Assembly (NCBI GenBank): GCA_964473485.1
Contig: CAYYPH010000001.1
Span: 310,001-374,000, forward strand
Source of the DNA: CAIVAT01 sp964473485
GTDB taxonomy: Bacteria > Bacteroidota > Bacteroidia > Bacteroidales > FEN-979
DNA length: 64,000 nt
Direction of reading: 5' to 3'
Shown: one piece after another, positions 25,081 through 33,305 of the stretch
Layout: every line of letters starts with the position of its first letter
How positions within the stretch are numbered: the first letter of the stretch is position 1
The notes under the pieces: generated by a model
Told to the model about the DNA's origin: nothing
The model's database searches: none
Seen by the model: the letters and a program-made list of their open reading frames with translations, nothing else
Translations under genes and position numbers: made by a program

Positions 25081-26031
25081 CTAAGGTTGTCGGTAAAGAT
25101 TCCTGGCATCCACCGATTCAAGAAAGACCCAGTAGCCTTTCTCGAAGGCGAAACCGTCGTACTGATCACCCGAAGGCACATAATACTGAAATTGACCCTC
25201 CAGCAGCGGATCAAGCGGAAGTAAACGGTCGAATACAATGATATTCCTCAGTTCCAGTTTTTCATCGAATGTGCGGGTTGCTGCATTCCATTTCCTGGTA
25301 ACTTTTACCGGCTGTTCCTCGTATTTCAGCGACATGGATGAAGTTGCATCGTACCTGAAAATGATCCTGGTCCGGGACCGATGGCCATAACCACTGAATA
25401 CCGGGGCTCCGAAAATGGGATAACCGCTTTCATCAAACGACAGTATTTCGATGACTTTACGTGTAAGTTTCCGGTCCTGGCCCGACCAGCCCAGTAACGT
25501 ATATATCTTCTTACCGTCGCGACCAACTCCCGTGATGATCCTGTAGTAAAGGGCACCGATCCACGACTGCGGTGAAAGTAAAGCTGAATCCTGACCTGGG
25601 ACGGAATCAGAGCGGTCGGTAAGTTCATAAAGCCGCTGCTGCCCCTGCAACATGGTTGCCAGGAATCCATTGTATCTGAAATGACCGGTGGACATCTGCA
25701 GGTTCCAATGGTAAAAGACGACAAGTCCATCATCTGATTTTGCCCTGACGATCGACCGGATGTCCTGGATATCAGGTTCCCGGCCGGGATTATCAATCAT
25801 AGTCTCTCGGAGTGTTTTCCTGAGCTGGGAGTTCAGGGCCAACACGGTGCTGTCGTCCCTGATGACCGACATTTGTTGCACGATCGCCCTGATGGAATCA
25901 CCTGCTGCCCGGGGCGATAAATTCTCCTGCGCAACTGTTTTCGTTGAATAAACAACCAGCAGAACCATGACAGCCGCCAAGGCCCTGGCAGTATCCTGCA
26001 GCAATTTCACCGTTGAGTTTCCAAATCCCAT
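25081..26031 (-). CDS. Exported protein of unknown function
   Basis: The ~316-residue product has an N-terminal signal peptide: basic start, then LAAVMVLLVVYSTKTVAQ ending in a plausible AQ|EN cleavage site. I do not recognise a domain. The body is rich in aromatic and charged residues and in beta-strand-like alternation; it contains ALYYRIITGVGRDGKKIYTLLG and ends YVPSGDQYDGFAFEKGYW. The C-terminus is not a T9SS tail. The open frame runs to 26220, but I chose the ATG at 26031 because it begins the signal peptide and clears the divergent acyl-CoA reductase gene. The gap to that gene is 49 bp. It is probably periplasmic. Confidence 0.6.
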   Translation of the reverse strand: MGFGNSTVKLLQDTARALAAVMVLLVVYSTKTVAQENLSPRAAGDSIRAIVQQMSVIRDDSTVLALNSQLRKTLRETMIDNPGREPDIQDIRSIVRAKSDDGLVVFYHWNLQMSTGHFRYNGFLATMLQGQQRLYELTDRSDSVPGQDSALLSPQSWIGALYYRIITGVGRDGKKIYTLLGWSGQDRKLTRKVIEILSFDESGYPIFGAPVFSGYGHRSRTRIIFRYDATSSMSLKYEEQPVKVTRKWNAATRTFDEKLELRNIIVFDRLLPLDPLLEGQFQYYVPSGDQYDGFAFEKGYWVFLESVDARNLYRQP

Positions 26032-26057
26032 GCATGCAAAATTCGCAATTTTAGCGG

Positions 26058-26065
26058 TATTTTTG
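26058..26065 (+). promoter_or_regulatory. -7 promoter element TATTTTTG for the acyl-CoA reductase
   Basis: Exact TAnnTTTG match, 15 bp before the chosen ATG at 26081. It decides against the upstream start at 25967 because transcription would begin after that codon. No clear -33 TTTG was seen. Confidence 0.5.
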
Positions 26066-26080
26066 CAAAAAGAAGCGTTT

Positions 26081-27121
26081 ATGGATTTTGACAGTCGTAT
26101 CGGTTCGTTTATAAAACTGGGTAAACGATTGAGAGAAAGCGGGAAGGGATTATTCCAGGACCCTTTGGATGTGATGGAGCAAGCCATCGCGAAGGCGATT
26201 GCCTCGAATCCTTGGTTCACTGGATCGGCTGTACGATATGCGCTCCAAAGCCTTGGAGATGCGTTGGTAGAGGAAAATATCCACCGGTGGCTGGAGCCCT
26301 ATAAGGATCGAATCAACCGTCAAACCGGATTGAAAACTGTTGCTGTCGTGATGGCCGGCAACATTCCTGCCGTCGGTTTTCACGATCTCCTGTCGGTACT
26401 GATCACCGGCCAACGGCTGCAGGCGCGTCTTTCTTCCTCCGACGAACATCTCCTGCCTGCCATGGCTCATATCCTGCAGGCTGAAGATAAAGGATGGACG
26501 GAAAGGATTTTGTTTAGCGGCAAAATTCAGCGGCCTTTCAATGCGGTAATTGCGACCGGCAACGATAATTCGGCCCGCCATTTCACAGAGTATTTTGGTC
26601 AGTATCCACATATCATCCGGAAAAACAGGACCAGCGTGGCAGTTCTGAAGGGGGATGAGACACTTCATCAACTTACCAGCCTCGCTGACGACTGCATGCT
26701 TCATTTCGGCCTCGGCTGCCGGTCTGTGACCCGGCTTCTTGTTCCTGAGGGTTATGACTTCTCATTACTTATAAAGTCTTTCGATAAATACCGTTCTTTC
26801 CTTGACCATACCCGCTATCACAATAATTATATCTACAACCGGTCGTTATGCCTGCTGAATAACAGCCCGTTTCTCGATACGGGATTTCTGATCCTGCGTG
26901 AACAGGAAGACCTTACCTCACGTATCGCGGAGATCCATTACTCTTTCTACAGGAATATCGCTGAAGTGACCAACTTCATCAGGCAGCAAAGTGATGGCAT
27001 CCAGTGCGTTGTTGGTGACCGGTCACTTCCCTTTGTAACTGTGTTGTTCGGAGAGACACAGAAACCGGCCCTCTGGCAGTATGCCGACGGAGTGGACACC
27101 CTTGATTTCCTGCTGTCATGA
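26081..27121 (+). CDS. LuxC-like acyl-CoA reductase
   Basis: The 346-residue protein contains VAVVMAGNIPAVGFHDLLSVLITG, characteristic of the acyl-CoA reductase (LuxC) family in the aldehyde-dehydrogenase superfamily, and CMLHFGLGCRSVTRLLVP with the likely catalytic Cys near residue 213 (another Cys at 205). LuxC enzymes reduce acyl-CoA or acyl-thioester to aldehyde with NADPH. The longer frame from 25967 was rejected: the -7 element TATTTTTG (26058-26065) lies inside it, and the ATG at 26081 gives a normal start. No luxD/E genes are present, so bioluminescence is not implied. The role in this phylum is uncertain. Confidence 0.8.
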   Translation: MDFDSRIGSFIKLGKRLRESGKGLFQDPLDVMEQAIAKAIASNPWFTGSAVRYALQSLGDALVEENIHRWLEPYKDRINRQTGLKTVAVVMAGNIPAVGFHDLLSVLITGQRLQARLSSSDEHLLPAMAHILQAEDKGWTERILFSGKIQRPFNAVIATGNDNSARHFTEYFGQYPHIIRKNRTSVAVLKGDETLHQLTSLADDCMLHFGLGCRSVTRLLVPEGYDFSLLIKSFDKYRSFLDHTRYHNNYIYNRSLCLLNNSPFLDTGFLILREQEDLTSRIAEIHYSFYRNIAEVTNFIRQQSDGIQCVVGDRSLPFVTVLFGETQKPALWQYADGVDTLDFLLS

Positions 27122-27157
27122 ATTCTAACGATTTATGGACATTTTTTTACGAAATGC

Positions 27158-27188
27158 TTTGTTCAATAAAATAAAAACACTAATTTTG
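27158..27188 (+). promoter_or_regulatory. Bacteroidota-type promoter (TTTG-N19-TAATTTTG) for rpmE2
   Basis: TTTG at 27158-27161 and TAATTTTG at 27181-27188 are separated by exactly 19 bp, the consensus arrangement. The L31 ATG is 24 bp further on. This is one of the best-formed promoters in the window. Confidence 0.75.
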
Positions 27189-27212
27189 CACCCTCAATAA
27201 AAAATTACAAAA

Positions 27213-27482
27213 ATGAAGAAAGATATTCATCCGAAAGATTACCGTCTTGTAGTGTTTAAAGATATTTCGAACGATTACGCGTTCCTTTCCAAATCCACTG
27301 TGAAAACGAAAGAAACCATTGTATGGGAAGACGGTCTCGAGTATCCGCTGATTAAGCTTGAAATTTCGCATACATCACATCCGTTTTACACTGGAAAGAT
27401 GAAACTGGTCGACACTGCAGGTCGCGTCGATAAGTTCAAGAGCCGCTACCAGAAACACATGGAGCAGAAAGCAGCCAGGTAA
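27213..27482 (+). CDS. rpmE2: 50S ribosomal protein L31, type B
   Basis: The 89-residue protein has KKDIHPKDYRLVVFKDIS and SHPFYTGKMKLVDTAGRVDKFKSRY, the defining segments of type B L31. It lacks the CxxC zinc-binding cysteines of the zinc-containing form (no Cys at all), so it is a zinc-independent version, often the sole or stress L31. It is monocistronic: its own consensus promoter lies 24 bp upstream and a Rho-independent terminator starts 22 bp after the stop. Confidence 0.97.
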   Translation: MKKDIHPKDYRLVVFKDISNDYAFLSKSTVKTKETIVWEDGLEYPLIKLEISHTSHPFYTGKMKLVDTAGRVDKFKSRYQKHMEQKAAR

Positions 27483-27503
27483 AACAGGAATAAAATATTT
27501 CCA

Positions 27504-27540
27504 AAAAGCCTCCGTTTTCCTGATGGGGGCTTTTTTATTC
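27504..27540 (+). terminator. Rho-independent terminator after rpmE2
   Basis: AAAAAGCCTCC at 27504-27514 pairs with GGGGGCTTTTTT at 27526-27537 (one G-T pair) around an 11-nt loop, and the 3' arm runs into Ts. It separates L31 from the GlmU-like gene, whose -7 element follows immediately. Confidence 0.8.
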
Positions 27541-27542
27541 CA

Positions 27543-27550
27543 TATATTTG
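27543..27550 (+). promoter_or_regulatory. -7 promoter element TATATTTG for the GlmU-like gene
   Basis: Exact TAnnTTTG match between the L31 terminator and the ATG at 27570. No matching -33 element is seen because the spacer region is the terminator stem. The leader would be about 14 nt. Confidence 0.5.
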
Positions 27551-27569
27551 CTGAAAATAAAAAACACAA

Positions 27570-28760
27570 ATGAACTATATCCTTTTTGATGAGAGCATTG
27601 TCAGGACCAACCTGTTACCCCTGACATTTGTCCGTCCGGTGGCCGATATCCGTGTGGGAATCCTGACAATCCGCGAGAAGTGGGAGAAGTGGCTCAAGGA
27701 ATCGACTTCGACCCTCACAGAAGGCTATCTTGCGGCCAAGTTCCCCATAGTAAAGATGGCGGAAAATGTGCTTATCAACGGATCTATCTGCCCGAATGAG
27801 GAGATTATCGACGCCGTCAGAAAACTGAAACCCAACCAGACGATCGTATATAATGATTGTATCATTGCGCTTCATGTCACGGAGATGGAGTTGGACAGCA
27901 TTGGCGAGTCTTCCTCCGAAGGCATTGAAGAGATCCAGATCAGTGAGGCTCCTTTGAAGATTAACCATACCTGGGAGATTTTCTCCAAAAATGAGCTGGC
28001 CATCATACAGGATTTTGCGCTGCTGACCAAAGGCCGGAAGAGTCAGAAACTGAATGATACGAACCGGGTTATAAATCCCGAAAAGATCTTTGTAGAAAAA
28101 GGTGCGGTAGTTGAATTTGCCACCCTGAACGCATCAACAGGCCCTATTTATATCGGGAAAAATGCCCATATCATGGAAGGGGCAATGATAAGGGGTCCTT
28201 TTGCATTGTGCGAATCAGCCCAGATAAAAATGGGTGCAAAGATTTATGGACCCACGACCGTCGGACCCTGGTGCAGGGTGGGAGGGGAGGTAAATAATTC
28301 CGTCCTCTTCGGATATTCAAACAAGGCGCATGACGGATTTATGGGGCACTCGGTCATTGGCGAATGGTGCAACCTTGGCGCCGACACCAACACCTCCAAT
28401 CTTAAAAACACCTACGATACAGTCAGACTCTGGAGTTACGGAAAGCAGACTTTCGTGAACACGCACCTGCAATTTTGCGGACTGATCATGGGGGATCATT
28501 CGAAATGCGCCATCGACACCCAGTTTAACACAGGAACCGTAGTTGGAGTGAATGCAAATATTTTTGGTTCAGGGTTTCAGCGTAATTTCATTCCCTCCTT
28601 TACCTGGGGCGGTACCGGAGGCCATACCAACTATAGCATTTCCAAAGCACTGGAGGTGGCAGAAATTGTTTTTAAAAGGCGTCACCGAGCCTTCGACGAA
28701 ATTGAGCGTAACCTGCTCACCAGCGTCTACAATGTTACGATGAAAAACAAATACCTGTAA
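27570..28760 (+). CDS. GlmU-like sugar nucleotidyltransferase with left-handed beta-helix
   Basis: The 396-residue protein has an N-terminal NTP-transferase-like domain starting MNYILFDES and TFVRPVADIRVGILTIREKW, the PF13562-type (NTP_transf_4) signature of Bacteroidota. A C-terminal left-handed beta-helix of hexapeptide repeats (about 175-330; YIGKNAHIMEGAMIRGPF is an example) indicates a trimeric acyl- or nucleotidyltransferase arrangement. The classical GlmU N-terminal GxGTRMxS loop is missing, so it is not standard GlmU. It probably activates a sugar phosphate for envelope glycans. It lies 88 bp after L31, with its own -7 element, and is followed by lon. Confidence 0.78.
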   Translation: MNYILFDESIVRTNLLPLTFVRPVADIRVGILTIREKWEKWLKESTSTLTEGYLAAKFPIVKMAENVLINGSICPNEEIIDAVRKLKPNQTIVYNDCIIALHVTEMELDSIGESSSEGIEEIQISEAPLKINHTWEIFSKNELAIIQDFALLTKGRKSQKLNDTNRVINPEKIFVEKGAVVEFATLNASTGPIYIGKNAHIMEGAMIRGPFALCESAQIKMGAKIYGPTTVGPWCRVGGEVNNSVLFGYSNKAHDGFMGHSVIGEWCNLGADTNTSNLKNTYDTVRLWSYGKQTFVNTHLQFCGLIMGDHSKCAIDTQFNTGTVVGVNANIFGSGFQRNFIPSFTWGGTGGHTNYSISKALEVAEIVFKRRHRAFDEIERNLLTSVYNVTMKNKYL

Positions 28761-28856
28761 ATCAACCTCTTCTATCTGGCATATTTATTGTCAATACCTT
28801 TCCCCTGCAAATTTTCGCAGTAATCTGACAATTTGTTTTAATTAATCATCTGCTTG

Positions 28857-31322
28857 ATGAAACATAACGCTTTTGCATTTTCAGAAATCCTGGATCCGGA
28901 TGCGGAATTTATACCCTTGCTTTCGTCAGAAGACGAGGAAGCGATGAATGCTGAGGATGTTCCGGAGATATTGCCGATACTGCCCCTCAAGAACACAGTG
29001 CTATTCCCCGGAGTGGTAATACCCATTACAGTCGGCCGCGATAAGTCGATCAAACTCATCCGCGAATTCTACAAAGGAACCCGGGTTATCGGTGTAGTTT
29101 CGCAGCGTGACCCCAACGTGGAAGATCCTGAATTCAGCGACCTGTACACCGTGGGAACCGTCGCCTATATATTTAAGATACTGCAGATGCCCGATGGCAG
29201 TAACACCGCCATCATCCAGGGAAAAAGGCGGTTCAGGATGAAAGAAATGATCCAATCTGAACCCTATATCAAGGCCACTGTTTCAGCATTTGAGCTACCG
29301 GCAAATTCGCCTCCTGATAACCATGAATTCACGGCGCTCATCGCATCGCTGAAAGACCTTGCCATTCAGATCATCAGCAAATCACCCAACATCCCATCTG
29401 AGGCCTCATTCGCCATAAAGAATATCGAATCCCACTCGTTCCTGGTCAATTTCATATCTTCAAATCTCAACATTGAACTTCCTGAAAAACAGGGCTTGCT
29501 CGAAATTGCCGAACTTACCGATTTCGCTCATAAGGTACTGACTTTTCTTACACGTGAACTTCAGGTTGTGGATCTTAAACAACAGATCCAGGACAAGGTT
29601 AAAACCGACCTCGACAAGCAGCAGCGCGACTATTACCTGAATCAGCAACTCAAGACGATCCAGGAAGAACTTGGCGGAAATTCAAATGTACAGGAGATTA
29701 ATGTTCTCAGGGAACAGGCGGCGCATAAAAAATGGTCGAGAGAGGTTGCCGGGGTTTTTGAAAAAGAGATGAACAAGCTGCAGCGGATGCATCCCATGGC
29801 GGCTGAATATTCGATCCAGACCAATTACCTTGAAACACTCGTGCAACTCCCGTGGGGGGAATATACCGAGGACAATCTTGACCTGCACCATGCCCAGACC
29901 GTGCTTGACAAAGATCATTTCGGACTTGAGAAAGTCAAGGAAAGGATCATTGAACACCTGGCCGTGATCAAGCTGAAACGTGATATGAAAGCCCCTATCC
30001 TTTGCCTTGTGGGCCCGCCGGGTGTTGGAAAGACTTCGTTGGGGAAGAGCATTGCCCGTGCCCTGGGAAGAAAATACATCAGGATGTCGCTGGGTGGCCT
30101 GCGCGACGAATCGGAACTCCGGGGCCACCGCAAAACCTACATCGGTGCCATGCCTGGCAGGATTATCCAGAGCCTTAAAAAGGTTAAATCCTCCAATCCC
30201 GTTTTTGTGCTGGATGAAATCGACAAGGTGCTCGGAATGAACATCAACGGTGATCCGCAGGCAGCTTTGCTCGAGGTTCTTGATCCTGAGCAGAATGTCG
30301 CTTTCTACGATAACTTCCTTGAGGTTGAATATGATCTTTCGAGAATCATGTTCATCGCCACCGCAAACACGCTCAGCACGGTGCACCCGGCGCTGCGCGA
30401 CCGGATGGAGATCATTGAGCTGCCCGGCTACCTTTTAGAAGAAAAAATAGAGATTGCAAAGCGTCATCTTGTACCCAAGCAGATTGCCGAACATGGACTG
30501 AAAAAGAGCCAGTTGCGCTTTTCAAACCAATTGATAAGGAAAATCATCGAGGATTACACCCGTGAATCAGGGGTAAGAACCCTTGAGAAAAGCATTGCAA
30601 AGATCATCAGGTACCATGCCAAGCAGGTTGTCATGGATCAGCCATATGATAAAACCATCGCCGAGACTTCCCTGAAAAAGATCATGGGCAGCCAGGTTTT
30701 TCAGGCCGACAGGGCCATATCGAACGCCATTGCCGGCGTTGTTACAGGGCTGGCATGGACGGCAACCGGGGGCGAGATATTGTTTGTTGAAGCCAGCCTC
30801 AGTAGGGGAAAGGGCGATCTGACCCTGACCGGCAACCTGGGTGATGTCATGAAAGAATCGGCCTCTATCGCGCTTGCTTATCTTAAGGCGCATGCTGAAT
30901 CATTTTCAATCGATCCTGATATTTTTAAATTCTGGAACATTCATATCCATGTGCCTGAAGGTGCAACGCCTAAAGATGGTCCCTCCGCAGGCATTACCAT
31001 GTTCACAGCGCTGCTTTCAGCCTTTACTCAGCGAAAGGTAAGAAAAAAACTTGCCATGACCGGTGAAATTACACTGCGAGGTAAAGTGCTTCCTGTTGGC
31101 GGGATCAAGGAGAAAATGCTCGCTGCACGCCGGGCCAACCTGGAGCACATCATCCTTTCGGAAGAGAACAGGAAGGACATTGAGGAAATAAAACCAGGAT
31201 ACATCGAAGGCCTTACTTTCCACTATATCGACGAAATGAAAGAGATTATCGATTTTGCCTTACTCAGCGAGAAGGTAAAAAATCCGCTCAACCTCATTTA
31301 CCAGCAAACCAAGGCTATCTGA
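28857..31322 (+). CDS. lon: ATP-dependent protease Lon
   Basis: The 821-residue protein shows the full LonA layout: N-terminal LAN domain (LPILPLKNTVLFPGVVIPI), coiled coil, AAA+ domain with Walker A GPPGVGKT near 385-392 and VLDEIDK Walker B, then the protease domain with PKDGPSAG (catalytic Ser ~710) and GGIKEKMLAARR (catalytic Lys ~753). It degrades misfolded and regulatory proteins in the cytoplasm. I start at the ATG 28857; the frame opens at a TTG one codon earlier. The 3' end overlaps a convergent M1 peptidase gene by 8 bp. A 40-residue acidic N-terminal extension precedes the LAN domain, as in other Bacteroidota. Confidence 0.96.
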   Translation: MKHNAFAFSEILDPDAEFIPLLSSEDEEAMNAEDVPEILPILPLKNTVLFPGVVIPITVGRDKSIKLIREFYKGTRVIGVVSQRDPNVEDPEFSDLYTVGTVAYIFKILQMPDGSNTAIIQGKRRFRMKEMIQSEPYIKATVSAFELPANSPPDNHEFTALIASLKDLAIQIISKSPNIPSEASFAIKNIESHSFLVNFISSNLNIELPEKQGLLEIAELTDFAHKVLTFLTRELQVVDLKQQIQDKVKTDLDKQQRDYYLNQQLKTIQEELGGNSNVQEINVLREQAAHKKWSREVAGVFEKEMNKLQRMHPMAAEYSIQTNYLETLVQLPWGEYTEDNLDLHHAQTVLDKDHFGLEKVKERIIEHLAVIKLKRDMKAPILCLVGPPGVGKTSLGKSIARALGRKYIRMSLGGLRDESELRGHRKTYIGAMPGRIIQSLKKVKSSNPVFVLDEIDKVLGMNINGDPQAALLEVLDPEQNVAFYDNFLEVEYDLSRIMFIATANTLSTVHPALRDRMEIIELPGYLLEEKIEIAKRHLVPKQIAEHGLKKSQLRFSNQLIRKIIEDYTRESGVRTLEKSIAKIIRYHAKQVVMDQPYDKTIAETSLKKIMGSQVFQADRAISNAIAGVVTGLAWTATGGEILFVEASLSRGKGDLTLTGNLGDVMKESASIALAYLKAHAESFSIDPDIFKFWNIHIHVPEGATPKDGPSAGITMFTALLSAFTQRKVRKKLAMTGEITLRGKVLPVGGIKEKMLAARRANLEHIILSEENRKDIEEIKPGYIEGLTFHYIDEMKEIIDFALLSEKVKNPLNLIYQQTKAI

Positions 31323-33255
31323 TAACAACCATCTTGATCTTTTCGAAATGGTCAGTGGTCTCCATCTTTAGGAAATAGATGCCCGGCTCCATGGAACCCC
31401 TTTCAATGGTTAGCCGGTAACTGCCGGGAAGATGGACCCTGTTTACCGGCTCCATCACTTTTTTACCCTGTGCATCAATAACCGAAATAATCACCGGTCC
31501 GCTTTTTTCAACCCTGTACCTGACCATGGTACGCTCAGAAAACGGATTCGGCTCGTTCTGAAATAAAAACGATTTAGTCAGACCTTGATTTTCAGGAGTT
31601 CCGAGCACGGTCGTGGCCTGTTTGAGAAGGATGTTCCGGTAGGGGTCAAAAACCAGCTCAACTGGTTTCTTGGTAAAATGAAAGGCGAATTCCTGGGGAT
31701 TTGTATCGTTATGAATCGCTACCAGCGTGTCGGATTGATCCGTAAACCTGAATAAAATCCGAACCGGCATTTTAAAAAATACGGTATTGGTCTGCGTTTG
31801 CCGTATCGTGAGGGCTACCCGCCAGTGGTTATCTTCGGTACTGTCAATCTGATAAGTATTTTGATAAACCGGGTGATCAGGCGAATAGACCCATTGATCG
31901 AAAAACCAGTTCAGATCCTTTCCGGAAGCCTTTTCTGCAATGGTCACGAAATCTTCGGTGAAAGCTATCCCATACATCAACCGCGGATCAGTTGCATATG
32001 ACTTCATCACCTCGAAAAATAACGAATCACCGAGTACATCCCGCAACTGATACAATACACATGCCCCCTTGTAATAAGTAATGGCCGTATTGTAAAGATG
32101 GCCGCCGGGTGGCGTCTTGATGGCCCATTCCGGATGGTATAACGGCCAGCCGGGATTTGCACCGAGATAAGAATTGGCAATGGTATTCATACTCGACTTA
32201 TAGGCCAGGTATCCCTCTGAATGTTCCAGCCAGAGATGCTGACAGTAGGTGGCAAATCCCTCGTTGAGCCATACATCAGCCCAGGTGCCGCAGGTGATGA
32301 GGTCACCAAACCATTGATGGGCATGCTCATGGGCAACCAGCTGAATATCAGCAAAACCATTGGGCTGCAGGATCACCATCGACTGATTTTCCATACCCCC
32401 CCATGGGAAGGTACTGTTTTGGGTCGCAAAACCTATCTTTTCAAATGGATAATCACCGAACCTGGAAGCGAAAAAATTAGTGATGGCAGTTAACGCAGTG
32501 TCGGTGGCCGTTATGATCTCGCCAGGCCGGTAATACAACCTCACGGGAATACTGTCTGAAGGATTTGCCTGACAATGCCAATAGCTTTGTTTTATGGCAT
32601 AATTAATTCTTGAAGTAAAGGTGATCAGGTAGGTGGCCACCGGGTGAATGGTCTTCCAGTGATAGATAATTGTATCTCCGGTGATCAGGGAATCAGCCAG
32701 GTATCCGTTCGAACCGAGTCGTGCACTCAGCGGGACTTTGGCTTTCAGCTCCCATAAAGCTTTGTCGGATGGCCTGTCCCAGCAAGGCAGCCACTTTCGG
32801 GCACCTTCGGGCGGATTGTCGGTATAAACCACTCCATAACCAACATAAAAGCCATTGTCGGCAATATGCTTGTGGCGGTATCTGACAGGAATTTCTAAAA
32901 TCTCACCAGGCTGGTATGTCCTGTCGCAAAAAACGGTCAGCGTATCGTTTTCGTGCGTAAAGGTGAAGCCGGGCAACTCAACGGAATCAATGATCAAAGA
33001 ATTACTTACAGCATTTAAACGTATCGTTTGAAGGGCCGAATCGACCTTCAGTGTGATGACAACCCTTGCCGTGAAGGTTCTGGGATAGGGCGTCAGAAAG
33101 CAATGATAAAGGTCTATATCCAGGCTGTATTTCTGTACATCATAGCTATGCCGGGTGTAAAAATGGGCAGTGTCGACGGGGTTCACAGGTGCTGAATGAA
33201 CCTCTTCGGGTACTGAAAGGATAAGTGCCAGAATGACAGGTAAGAATCGGATCAT
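31315..33255 (-). CDS. M1 family aminopeptidase with T9SS sorting domain
   Basis: The 646-residue secreted metallopeptidase has an N-terminal signal peptide (FLPVILALILSVPEEVHS), GGMENQ for substrate N-terminus binding, and VAHEHAHQWFGDL with the HEXXH zinc site near residue 305, followed by NEGFATY (third ligand Glu). The C-terminal ~80 residues (NEPNPFSERTMVRY ... GIYFLKMETTDHFEKIKMVVIR region) are a type A T9SS sorting domain, so the enzyme is exported and anchored or released at the surface. It should remove N-terminal residues from peptides. It is a tandem paralog of the next gene and lies 50 bp after it. Confidence 0.92.
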   Translation of the reverse strand: MIRFLPVILALILSVPEEVHSAPVNPVDTAHFYTRHSYDVQKYSLDIDLYHCFLTPYPRTFTARVVITLKVDSALQTIRLNAVSNSLIIDSVELPGFTFTHENDTLTVFCDRTYQPGEILEIPVRYRHKHIADNGFYVGYGVVYTDNPPEGARKWLPCWDRPSDKALWELKAKVPLSARLGSNGYLADSLITGDTIIYHWKTIHPVATYLITFTSRINYAIKQSYWHCQANPSDSIPVRLYYRPGEIITATDTALTAITNFFASRFGDYPFEKIGFATQNSTFPWGGMENQSMVILQPNGFADIQLVAHEHAHQWFGDLITCGTWADVWLNEGFATYCQHLWLEHSEGYLAYKSSMNTIANSYLGANPGWPLYHPEWAIKTPPGGHLYNTAITYYKGACVLYQLRDVLGDSLFFEVMKSYATDPRLMYGIAFTEDFVTIAEKASGKDLNWFFDQWVYSPDHPVYQNTYQIDSTEDNHWRVALTIRQTQTNTVFFKMPVRILFRFTDQSDTLVAIHNDTNPQEFAFHFTKKPVELVFDPYRNILLKQATTVLGTPENQGLTKSFLFQNEPNPFSERTMVRYRVEKSGPVIISVIDAQGKKVMEPVNRVHLPGSYRLTIERGSMEPGIYFLKMETTDHFEKIKMVVIR

Positions 33256-33305
33256 AACAAATGGTGGTTGCTGGGTATTTGGTATAGAATAAGCAGGAAT
33301 CCGGT

